From contig NW_021167080.1 in assembly GCF_003711515.1 (NCBI RefSeq), positions 2,888,155 through 2,952,154 on the forward strand: a stretch of 64,000 bases of DNA, written 5' to 3'. Shown here one piece after another: positions 22,113 to 33,425 of this stretch (positions are counted from its first letter, which is position 1; each line of letters begins with the position of its first letter). Both the position numbers and the translations under genes were made by a program. This stretch comes from Sodiomyces alkalinus F11 (lineage: Eukaryota > Ascomycota > Sordariomycetes > Glomerellales > Plectosphaerellaceae). Under the pieces are notes generated by a model. That model searched no databases and was not told where the DNA came from. It saw only the letters and a list, made by a program, of their open reading frames with translations.

Positions 22113-25100
22113 ATGGCGGCGATGCGAGGATCACGCGTTCCCGTCGGGTCAGCGACGTGGATCGCGGATGAGCGAGCTTCTGCTTTGAGCTTTGCTCAGG
22201 CCGAGGTTCAGGAGTTTGCCTTTTCTGCTCGTAACGATATCGACTGGCTGAACGAACATATGGCCGACGTCTTCAATGAGAACCAAATGTAAGCCTCCAG
22301 GCTCAAACCTCCCTGTCTGTAGCAAACCGGGCGTTGCTGATATATACTACACAGTAACGTTGCCGAAATATTCAAAACACCCGGGAAACTACGAGGCAAG
22401 ACCCCTCGAACTGCCCGGAAACTGAACAATGGAGAGGTTCGCGTTGTAAGTTCGGTGGATGCTGTCTACTCTGCCGACGCGGCTTTCCTAATGACTTCCA
22501 GCCCTTATCGGACGTCTTTTCATCCGCCTCGAAGGCAGCTCCCACCCCATTTGCCCAACAGCTTAATCGGTTGCAATCACCAAGGCCTCAGGTCTCCGCC
22601 TCCAGAACCCCTCTTGCTGCCAGAAATGCCTCACCATTGAAACTGCTTCAATCTCCCCGCCCACAGCCGTCGAAACATGTCGTGCTCCCAGCGGACTCAG
22701 GCTACTACGGAAGCCAATCACAAGAAGTCATTGATGGTGACATCTCAACGCAGCCCATGCAGACCTATAGTCCGTCTCGATTGGGTCATGGCGACTACAA
22801 CGATGGGATTCTGGAAGATGAACCTGTCGTCCAGCAAAGTCCGACCGTCACAAGGACTATGCAGTCCCCCACTAGGACATTCCAAACCGCGAGGGAGGAG
22901 CAGACGACCCGTGCAGTTCACGGAGCTTCCCAGGAGCCACATTCAACAACACCCAACACGTCACCGGTCCGAAACCCGTTGCAGGAAATCCCAACATATC
23001 CGATCATGTCGCCCCAAAAAGCCCGCCCTGGACATGATTCTTCCCCCAAGAAATCGTCGCCTCTTAAGCCCATTCTCTCACGACCTCAAGAGGAACAGGC
23101 ACCTGACACTGCGGCAGAAACGCAAGGCGACGACGCAGACGAAGCAAGGTCAATGTCTGAAGGCTCGAGCCCTATTCGTCCAGTTGTTCGGAAAAGTAGC
23201 CTCAACTTTGCTTCTCTCCCCGCCCGTGAGCCCCTGACTAGTAAGAGGAGTTTGGGACAACGTCAGTCGAGGACCAGCTACGATAACCGGACCAGCTATT
23301 TCGGGCGACACACTGGAGGGAAGAGCTTGGGCAACGTCAGCCTGCACCCTGAGTCGGACGACGATGATGACTTTGATGATGCGATGGACATTGACGGCAA
23401 AGGTTCCGCCGCGCAGGACCCTACCATTACAGGTGGGTTTGCAGATACGCACAACAAGGCCTATACCCAGAGGCTGCAAGACCAAATCAGTCTGCTTGGG
23501 AAGTCACAGCCCAACGCCGGCAGACAGTCCAGGTCTGTCCACAGTTCCACGGCATCCCAACAGCCCGCTCAGGGCACCGTATTGCAGTCTGCCCAAGAAG
23601 GCGAGCCGTCTCCTGCCCGATCCCCAGTTCGATCTCCGATTCGATCGCCGATTCGATCCCCGGACAAGATGGACGTGGCCCCTCGGACGCCTGGTGCATT
23701 CCCTGAAGATGACGAGGAGGGGGATTGGATTGCTCCTCCGGCCGTGCCGGAGAAGGATGTGATTCGACCCAGTCCGCTGCCTACATTGGCCAAGAGCTAC
23801 TCGGCAGACATCATGGAGGGTGTACACGGCATGACCACGGTTGGAGGAGCTGAGTTTGTTTTGCCTAAGCAGCGACAGCTTGACACGCGGCTTCCTTCCC
23901 CCCAGCGCCCACAAATGATCCCTGACCGGGCGACCGGCACTCCCGGCCATGGGAAATCAGCTTCCGTCTCTGTGCTACCCAGCCAGGCATCGGTCCACCG
24001 CGTCGGGACAGAATCTCCCCAGAAAGGGATCTCTGTTTCCAACCCGACGCTGGCATCGGGGTCGGGGGTGGATCGTCCCGCAACGCCGAAATCCCCGTCA
24101 CGTGTTTTCCGCGACAGCCCGCTGAAGCAAGTTAAGAACAAGCTGTCCTCCATTATCAAGAGTTCCCGAGGGCTCCTGGCCAGCAGTGCTGCGATTAGCG
24201 CCGAGGGCAAGTCGTCTATTCTATCGCCCTCGACGACGCGACTCGCGCAGTTGATGAATCCGTCAACGGATTCGATCTCAAAGCAGAGTACTCGCCCGGA
24301 ATCTTTATACCCAACTCTATCTCAACGGATAGCTCCAGATGCGCAGACCCTCGCGTCCATGACTAGTACCGGAAGTCCAACTCGACCCATTGCCAAACGG
24401 ACGAGGTCTTCCGCCGAACGAGAAAAGGAGGAGAAACGCAAGGAAAAGGAAGCTCAGAAGGAAGCCCGGTTGATGGCCGAACAGATGGGAAAGCTGGAGA
24501 AGGTGCGGCAGAAGGAGCGCGAGAAGGCTAGGGATTTCAGCAAGGAACTGGAGAAGAAAGCCGCAGCCCAGAGGGAGCAGGAGAAGCAGGAAAAGCAGGC
24601 ACCACCGATTCAGACTCCTGTTGCGAAAGACAATCGGGCGTCGAGAATGAGCCCTCGGAAAGTCAAGGGCCCCGGCGCCGGACCTGCAACGACACACGAG
24701 GATGCGGATGTGGAGATGGTAGACGTCCAGTCGTCCATGCCACCCCCGTCCGTTCCTCGCTCGACAGGCCCCAGCCAGGCCACCCGCGGGCGAGAGGTTC
24801 GACGCCCAGTCAAGCCACCGGTCCAGTCTGCCGTCAAGTCGAAGCAAGCGCCCACAGTCATCCGAGTCAACACGGGGTCACAGCACTCGCAGTTTCACCC
24901 GTCCACGAGCGCTCTGTCGTCCAACCTGCATGACACTCTTGGGCCTGCTCAGCCTCAACAGCAGCTCAAGAGCAAGGCCAGCCAAGCTTCATTGCACAAC
25001 AAGCCGTCGCTGCAGAGTCTCAAGAGCTCGGTCTCCTCATCTGGACGGCCCAAAGCGCTCGAGCTAGCGGCGAAACGAAAAGAGCAGGAAGAGAAGGAAG

Positions 25101-26396
25101 CGCAACGCAAGCGGGAGGCGAAGATGGAAATTGAGAGGAAACGCGCGGCCATTCAGGAAGAGGAAAAGAAGCAAGAATTACAGAGGCGCCAGGAAGCAGA
25201 GCGGCAAAAGGAGAAGGAGCGAGAGACGGCGGCAGCACAGGCTGAGGCCAGGAAGAAGGCGGCCATCGAGCGTGCCAAGCAGACAAGGGCGCCTCCTCCT
25301 GCGGTACGGTCTCAGCCCAATGGGCCGCCGGATTATGCGTCCACGCAGCAGGACAGAGCGGCCCAACGCGCAGACGGACCTCCTCGCCCGCCCTCTCGCG
25401 CGACGATGACGAACCAGCGGTCTCAGGAGGACGCCGGTCGACCGGTCAATGCTGTCCTGTCTCACGGCGCCAAGGTCCCACCGAAGAGACCGCTTCCACA
25501 GGAAGGTAGCGACCGTTCGTCCCGGAACCCGCAGGCCAGGAATGGACCCAGTTACCAAGCCAAAGATGCCAAGCGGCGGCGAACGAGCGACGACTTTCTG
25601 GATGAGCTGGACATGGAGAGCCAGCCGCCCAATATCAAAGGCCCACCCGTACGTCCCTCAGGAGGGCTCAAGAAGGTACGTTCGATACGTCTCAAGTTGC
25701 CTTGGGGGGGGGTTAACTAGACGAGGAGAAAAACTAACACCGCGAATGCAGGATGTGCCGTCGAAAGTACCGTTCGGCAGTGGATACTCTACTATCCCAT
25801 CCCAGAGCTCCTCCCGCGACCTGTTCAAGGCGACGGTCACGGCTCAGCACCACAGCGCGATCAAGGCTACGCCTCCCGTGGACATGTCGCAGTTCTCCAA
25901 GGGGGCCATCCCGTTCGCACCGAACCCCAACGGCGGCGGCGGCGGCGGGCCAGCACACAAGACGCCTGCCAGGACGGCGGGCATGCCCCCGGGCAAGTCG
26001 ACGGGCAAGACCGGCACCCGGTCGTCGCCCCGGTTCCAGAACGGCGAGTCGATCGAGCTCCCCGAGATCCAGACGGACGACGAGGACGAGGACGAGGACG
26101 ACGCGCCCCTGGGAGCGGCGGCCTGGGCTGATTCCCCGGATCTACGGCGGGCACTCATGCAGCAGGAGACGGTGGACCCGGCGCTGATTTTCGGGCCGCC
26201 GGCGCCGCTGAACATGGAGGAGGTGTTCAGCAAGAGCAAGGACAGGTGGCACAAGTTCCGGGCGCGCACGTCGAGCGCCAACTGGAGCGGACCCGACCGG
26301 CTTACGGAGGAGGAGGTCCAGCGCGATTTGGCGGCGAGGGACAAGCTGAGGAAGGAAGGCGGGTGGTCTTATGAGATGAGCAAGGACTTGGTGTGA
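22113..26396 (+). CDS. Inner centromere protein INCENP (Sli15/Pic1)
   Basis: Four exons: 22113-22288, 22355-22445, 22502-25675 and 25752-26396, giving 1361 residues. The C-terminus carries an IN-box: an acidic ELPEIQTDDEDEDE stretch (from about 1247), then W-A-DSPDLRRALMQQ, DPALIFGPP and KFRARTSSANW. This segment binds and activates Aurora/Ipl1 kinase. The N-terminal 88 residues (WLNEHMADVF, then FKTPGKLRGKTPR) resemble the part that binds survivin/Bir1 and borealin. Between them lie a proline/serine-rich disordered region, RSPIRSPIRSP-type repeats and two highly charged lysine/glutamate helices (about 729-790 and 942-1013), probably single alpha helices. It is the scaffold of the chromosomal passenger complex at centromeres and the spindle midzone. 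The start ATG follows an in-frame TAA two codons upstream. Confidence 0.93.
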
Positions 26397-28219
26397 TGGG
26401 GGGGGGGAGGATGAAGAACCGCGGGGTTATCCGTTACTCGGTACTGCTCTGCTTATGCCCTATATTACTTTGGAAAAGGGGGGGAACAAGGGGGAGGGAT
26501 TCGGCGTATCAAGGGTGTTGTAGAGTGACGACCACTCTTAAAGAGAGGATATTGCGTTTGCTGCGTGTGTCTTGGTATTTTCGGTATCTTGATTTTTGGA
26601 GGCGTTATGAAATTAGGGAAACATTATGGTGGGTGCTTGACAGGATGATGGGCTGTTTGGGGTTACGGATAATCAGAACGCAATATGATATGATTTTGAT
26701 CGGTATTTTAACAGGATGAAATGAAGCAATGAAGCCTCGAAGCCTCCGTGCAGATAGAGAGATAAGGACTGTCCCTTTTGACCGTGGTCAGGTGACGAGC
26801 GAGTCGGTACGTCATCATTATTTAGGGTCCTCTTTGGGAAAATCATTATTACATAATCACTCCTACTTAGTATGGAGGACGTTCTTTCGTGGCTGCGCTG
26901 AGGCAACGAAACGGTTTGTTTTCTTTGACAACAGTCGCTGAAGTCTGGCGGGGCATAACCTAATTAGAAGGTACCTAAGGTACCTTAAGGTTAGGTAAGG
27001 TAAGGTACGTGACCTAAGGTACCTAACGTTGAGACGAAGTATGAAGTATCACGGATATTCTACTTTGAACTCTTCCGCCTGGTCGCTGCTCAGTTGGAGA
27101 TTCTCATAAACAGGACCTTGAAGCAACGTCTTGCCTCGCAGCTTCCGGAAGTCTTACCTTGGTGCTCACCGTTACACGAGCAAAAGTCAAAAGTCTCAAC
27201 TACCTTAGGTACCTTACGTTACGTACCTACCCAAGGGACCCTGGATTCTTCTCCCTTTCTCCCTTCTCTTCTTCTGCCCTTTTGCCCTTTTTACCTTGTT
27301 TCTTGGCGAACAACTTTACGATAATCACATCCCTACCGAAACACCAACATCGCCGCTTAATGTTCTCCCACGACTTGATTCTTCGCACATTATAGCCAAG
27401 CGCTCAACCTGGGGAAAGCACTTGGAGCTTCCCATCGACTCGGACTTTCCAGACGTCGTATGTAGTTCCCCGGATTTCGAGTTGGCTTTTGACGTCATTC
27501 GGTGAGTTGCTCTCCAGGCACCTTTCACCTTTGCCCTTTGCCCTTTGCCCTTTGCATCCGTCGGTCTGTTGGTCAACTTTGACAGGGCACCACTCGAGAT
27601 GCTTGGCTTGCCCTGAGCCAAGAATATGCTCCCTCGGCGTGGCTTTCGGGTCATTCCAGCTTCCCACCTACCTTAGTGTTGCTGCCTACCCATCCTACCT
27701 ATGTACTGCATATATTGCCCTATGAACGCTCACTGGCTGACTTGGGGGTTTCGCTTCTCACTAGACGCCCAACAAAAGTTCCTGTATTCGCCTGACCGCT
27801 GGCACTACGACCTACTCGGCACTTCTCGAACCGTCCCCGTCCACCCAGCTCCCCCTACCCGATAGCACACTCGAACGACGACTGAACCGGGAGGGCATTT
27901 GGCTGTATACACGGATCATTCCGAGAAGGGACACAATTCTCCCGGCTGGACAAACTAGCTACCGACGTACCACGTCAGCGTGTTCGACATCCGAACTCTC
28001 GCATGCCAAAGGCAACAAGTGGCGCAAAAGAGAGGGATTCAGCTCACGCCACCTTGACGTTCTCCCAACGATTTTTGCAGCTCCTGATTTCCGCTGCCAG
28101 ATCTACCACGCGCCTCGTTGTGCTGATGTGTAGCATAAGAACCGGATCACCATCACCTTCTATTACTGTCGCTTATCGTCTCCCTCCATACTCGTATCCG
28201 GGTCGTCCACATTGCCAGA
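26397..28219. other. Intergenic, no supported gene
   Basis: This spacer lies between INCENP and the J-protein gene on the same strand. It contains a dense cluster of TACC/GGTA palindromic motifs (26970-27030 and 27200-27228) and four tandem CCTTTGC-like units (27528-27556). A pyrimidine-rich stretch near 27240-27300 may be promoter of the J-protein gene. Short frames here have no recognisable similarity. Confidence 0.6.
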
Positions 28220-31218
28220 ATGCCGGCAATTGATTCCAGTCGCGATTACTACGCGGATCTCCAGCTGCCACCCACGGCGGACGTCGCCGAAATCAAGAAA
28301 CAGTTCAGAAAGCTAGGTACATCAACTGGGTGAACGTTCTGCCCATCGCCAGTGACCCTGTTACTGACTGGAGATAGCGCTCCTATACCACCCCGACCGC
28401 AACCCAGGAAAGGAGGCCGAAGTCAACTCCAAATTCCAGACCATTCAATCCGCGCACGAGATTCTCAGCGATCCCCAGCTGAAAGCCAAATACGATGCCA
28501 GCCGACCACGCTCCAGGTATCCCACCGCCTCCGGGGTCAAAGGCAACCCATGGCAAAATGCCGGTTCCCATTTCCCTCCGCCTCCACGAAGGACTGGTCC
28601 AACTGGTCCTGGCCCAACCCGCAACCCCCCACCGTCAGGTGCTCAGAAGTATCGGAACTTTGCTGGTGCGGCACCCACAGCTAAGGCGCATCCGCATGCG
28701 CGGGAGGACCACATGGAAGCAAAACGCAATGCCTGGCATGCTTTCGAACAAATGAGGCCCAATTCTCAGGGCAAGTCAGCCTACACGCAAGCCAAGGCCA
28801 GCAGACCCCCAGAGCCCCCTCCCACCCCTTCTCGACCCGTCCCCCGCACACCGGCACAGAAAGAGAGGGCTGAAGCCGCATTTGGTGCAAAAACGTCGCA
28901 ATACGTCCCTCAATCTCCCGTCGCCGGCGATGAGCCTCCGGCGCGCTCCCCCGCCTCCCACCCCCACAACCGACACACCTATGACCCGGCGGCAGACCCG
29001 TCAACCCGGACCCCCCGCGACTCCATACCGGATCCCCTGGCCCAGTTCCGTGGCTATGACAAGCGGCAGAGCAGCCCATACCATAGCAGCAGCGGCGAGA
29101 GGACCAATCCGTTTGATGGCGCTACTATTAACCGTACCAAGAGTACCAGAGAAACCTCTAGGCGAGACCAGCACGAAAGCGCCCCAGGTCTATCAGCCGG
29201 CAGTCCGCGACATCATCGCAGCTCGAGCGCGCCTCGGACCGCCCGGTCGAACGAATCGGGTGAAGACCGACCATCTCCGGCGAACCCTCCGAACCCCCTA
29301 AACGTCCCCAGGCCAACCTTCCCTTCACGAGCAAGCGCCAGATACACTCCTCCTGACCGGGTAAACGGCGCTGGGGCTACCATTAACCCGACTCGATTCC
29401 CGACAGACACCAAACCCGACATCAATGGTATGTCCTTAGGCTTCTCCTGACCCTTCTGACATGATGTAAAAAAGAAAAGAAAAATGCTAACTCGAGACAG
29501 GCACAGCAGGTGGTGGACAATCCCCACATAAGACACAAGGGCCTTCAATGTATGGCACACCAACCACCAACCCTTCCAAGACTTCGTCATTCTCCGCATC
29601 TGCAAGTAGCAGTACAGCTTGGCCTCCGGCTCCAACGTCACGCGTGCACGGTTTTGAGATGTATAGCAGTGGTGGTGGAATGTTCAAGTCGGGGGGCAAG
29701 GGAGCTCGTTCTTCAACGTCCTCGTCTCCGAGTGGGGACGACACTATTTCTTCTACCCCTGGATCACTCACACCATTCGAGCGCCAACAGGGTGAACTGC
29801 TCAAGGAGCTCATCAAGGAAGCACACACACACACGTCCACTCAGACTAGACAACGGCGATCAAGTCAAACACGCACGTGTGATAAAACTCCCGCTGACAA
29901 GACATCTCTGCATAGCTTTAGCTTTCCGATCAACGACGATACCTTCACCCAAACAACCCCGGAACCGAAACGCTTCACCCGAACGAGCACTGACGACATC
30001 AACACCAAGTTCGCTAACGACCAAGGTTCCGAGGCATGGCAGTTCAAAGCGGGCGGTCCTCAGCAGGAAGACCCCTTCGGCAAGCGACCCGCGCATTCTG
30101 GGAGCAGAGCTGGCCGAGAATCGCCACTTAGACAGGCAGCACCGCCACGGCCGGCAAAGGAACCCCTCGACAAGACCCGCGAGGCATCCCCCGCCGAGGC
30201 CGGGTTCGACGCGCAGGGTTGGGGCGAGCAGTTCGGCCCGCAAGTCTTCGCCCCCCAGCCGACTAGAGGCGCCTCGGCTTCGCCAACTCGCCCGTCTCGA
30301 TCCAGCACGAGAAAACACAGGACGGTGCATCCGACGATGGGCACAGCCGGTATGGTAAATGAGGATAGTAGCGGTAGCGAGGGACGCCGCAGCGGCAGCG
30401 GCAGCGGCAGCGGTAACGGAAGTGACTCCCGGGACCGCCGGCCGGACGGAGTACCAGCTGGGTCCGACAGCCCCATGGCCATGGACATCGACCCACCCTC
30501 AGTCAAAGCGAGCAGCGCGGGCGATGCAGCAGAACCGAAGCCTACGGCACGTAACATTCCGGTAGAACCCTCGCGTCCCGAGTGGAGACCTGGCGATGTC
30601 AAGGGGATGCAGGACGCCGGCCAGGCCAACGGAGAGCAGCAGAAGAAATCCGCCCCGAAACCCCATGTCGGCGGTTCCGAGGATAGCGAGGAGTTCCGTG
30701 CCACTCTGGCCGATCTCAAGAACGTGGCGCCGTTTGCCCAGCCGCCAGCAACAGGGCTTGGTTCTTTCAGCGATCTCAAGACCAACCTGCCGTTCGAGAG
30801 CAAGGCGTCCGATAAAATCCCCATCGCGAAGGAGAAGCACACCACCACCAGCCAGGAGCTCAACTTCCCGTTGGTGCCCCAGGCACCCACGCCCCCGCCT
30901 ACTCTTGCCGTCTCCGGCCTCAAGCCGACCCTGCCGGCCTGGCAGAAGTACCTCGTGGATTTCCAGAACTACATGCAGCAGTGGGACGCCTTTACCGTCC
31001 AGGTCACGGAACACTTCAATGCGCGCAAGGAGCAGATTCTCCGGGCGCGCGAGGCCCGCGGCTACGCTTTCCTTGCGGCGCAGAGCGACAGCGGCATTGA
31101 GGAGTATCTTGAGTGGCTTCGACAGGATCAGGGTGTCCGCAGGAAGTGGACCGCGGCGTGTGAATCGCACGAGGGGCGCGTCCGGGAGTTTCTTGTCTAC
31201 CGGCAGAAAATGCGATAG
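28220..31218 (+). CDS. Large J-domain (DnaJ/Hsp40 class C) protein
   Basis: Three exons, 28220-28316, 28378-29427 and 29501-31218, giving 954 residues. An N-terminal J domain (about 8-75) contains DYYADLQLPPTADVAEIKKQ, the catalytic HPD (37-39) in the LLYHPDRNPGKE context, and AHEILSD. The J domain stimulates ATP hydrolysis by an Hsp70 partner. There is no Gly/Phe or zinc-finger region, so it is class C. About 780 residues of proline/serine/arginine-rich, apparently disordered sequence follow. A C-terminal block (about 860-954, starting PAWQKYLVDFQNYM, with WDAFTVQVTEHF) is predicted to be helical and looks conserved; I have seen similar tails in other ascomycete J proteins but know no function. 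Client and location are unknown. Confidence 0.88.
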
Positions 31219-32385
31219 AAGTCTATGACGAAGGTAAAGAAACCGCAAAGTCATACTACAAAACTACATGGGGCGGAAGGGGGGCGGGCAAGTGGGGTGA
31301 GATGTTGAGTTATTATAGACCCTGACGACGGGGGGCAGCATTCTTCTGCTGAACTTGGTTTTTTTTTTCCTAGCGAATTTTCTACTGGCAGATGGACGGT
31401 TTGCAAGCTGCAGGGATGAATCGGATTTCTTTTCTTTTTTTTTTCTTTTCTTCCTTTCACATGCCTTCCGTTGGCTCTGCTGGCGGCGGAGCGGTTGTAA
31501 GGCAGATAGATAGATCACGGTGCAGCGGGAAAGAACAGACACTGGATCCGAGCCCCCGCTGCTCATGTGGCGTCGAAGGATGGACGGCATAGATGTACTT
31601 TATGTTCTGGATGGCGGAGAGAAGGGGGAGCGGGCGGTTCTTTTTTTCGTCTTTGCTTTTTAGCCTGCATTCTACATGCCACATTAAGATAGCGTCTTGA
31701 TACCACGCTTCGCTGTCCTCGAGGGGGTGCAGACTCGGCTTTCGGGACGTCAGGATGGAGAGACATGGGAGGGGGGTGGTCAGGGGTGGGCACGTTATAT
31801 CACCAAAATTGGCTGACTACCGGGCTATGGAGGAAGATCGAGACGTGTTGCGTAAGGGTTGGTGTTGGTGTAGACAGGGAGATTCGGTCGGCCTCCGTAG
31901 CATAGGCCACTCAGCTCCATGGCGCAATAGGAGAGTATTTTGGCCAACCTGGAGGGATATACTGTTTCCATGGTGTTCATATGTCACTATCACCTTATAA
32001 GACGTGCTCAGTGTGATTCCTTTTATTATCTCCTATTCTTGGTCCATGAAAATGAGGAGGGAATCTGGGGGGGAGGGAGAGGTTCAACCAGCCAAATGAG
32101 AGAACAAAGTGAGTCCATCAATAGTTTGCGTGTAGACGCAGGGACAGATACAGTGAATTTGGCGGGAGAAGGTCTCTTAGAAGAAGCAAAAGCAAAATGA
32201 AGGAAGAATCAAGAGCCCAGAAGTCCCAGCGTTCCCAAAGGTGCAAATGTACAAATCCCCGGAGCTGCGAACCTTACACCCCGATCATATCGAGAACATG
32301 AGTTGACCTGTAAAGAGAAGCGCAGCTAGGAAGCCTGTGATCATGCAACACCTTAGAGGTTAGGTAGAGTTAGAGAGACCAGTCT
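31219..32385. other. Convergent 3' spacer, no gene seen
   Basis: It lies between the 3' ends of the J-protein and Myb-like genes. T-rich tracts near 31358-31460 and 31640-31660 are consistent with 3' UTR sequence. No open frame resembles a known protein. Confidence 0.6.
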
Positions 32386-33425
32386 TTAGGCATCCTCTTC
32401 CTCCTCGGTAACTGTGCCGTTGGCGGGCTTGCTAGAGTCGGCATTGGACTTGGTGGTCTCGCCGTCCGCAGCGACTCCTTTGTCGTTCGTATCGGCTTTG
32501 ACCTCGGCTTCCTCCTTGATCCCAACGTTGGAGACAGCGATGGGGTCTTCGAGTTCTTCCTCGGAGTCCTTCGCCTTGGCCTTGGTCTTGGCGGGCTTCT
32601 TGGGTGTGCGTTTCTTCTTCGCCGAACCTTCTGTCAACTTGTTAGCCCTGGGGTCGAGTAGAAGCATCACTTACCCCTCCCGGGGGGGGGGGGGAGGGTG
32701 GGGAGTGAAGGACAAGAACAAGTTCAGGCCAGGAAGCATAAGCATAGTGTTAAGACCAAAACCCACCTTCGTCGCTAACGGCGTCGGCCTGGCGCTTGCG
32801 GCCACGCTTCGGCTTGGTAGGGGTGGAGGTCTCTCCGTTTGGGCCCTCGGCGCCTTCGACCTTCTCACCGGCGTTCTCGCCTGCCTCGGCGTCTCCAGTG
32901 GCGGGGGCCTTTTTCGGAGTCCTCTTGCGAGCTGGAAAGTAAATGTCAGTTTTAGTTTTTTTCCTTTTTAGTTTTCTTTTTTTTTTTTATAATAAAAAGA
33001 AGAAAGAGAGAAAGAAAGACAGAAAGCAACTCACGCGTAGCCGTCTTCTTCGGCTTAGCAGGGGACAGCGCGACGGGCTTGTCGCCACTCTCATCACCCC
33101 CGTCGAGGGCGAGAGCCTTCATCTCTGCATGGATACGGGTCCATTGGTTTTTCAGGGCTTTGGTTGTGCGGCCGGGTAGGATGATCTGCTTCCAGTCGAC
33201 GCTCCCTTCGCCGAGGGCCTGATTCAGAATGCGCAGGACCAACTGGTTCTGAACAGGGAAGGAGGGGTTTCAGTAGTTAGTTGGTCTGTTTCTTACATAG
33301 GTTTCTTGTTTATTGGTAGACCGGAGTGGTGTTGAGCTTACCTTCTCGGCCGGAGTCCAAGCCGCGGGCTTGCCGGATTCACCAGACATTTTGGTGTCTC
33401 CAGCGTCGCTCTGAACGTCAGACAT
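32386..33425 (-). CDS. Small Myb/SANT-like basic nuclear protein
   Basis: Four exons on the minus strand: 33425-33342, 33248-33035, 32931-32767 and 32630-32386, giving 235 residues. The N-terminal part, AWTPAEKNQLVLRIL to LPGRTTKALKNQW, has the spacing of a Myb/SANT-like domain (about 22-75). Lysine-rich segments follow: RKRTPKKA, PKRGRKRQ (AT-hook-like) and KKKRTPKKPAKTKAKAK. The protein ends in an acidic tail EEEEDA. This layout suggests a chromatin-bound nuclear protein, but DNA targets and role are unknown. Many ascomycetes have short proteins of this kind annotated only as Myb-like. It is divergent from NMA111 with 2.3 kb between starts. Confidence 0.85.
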
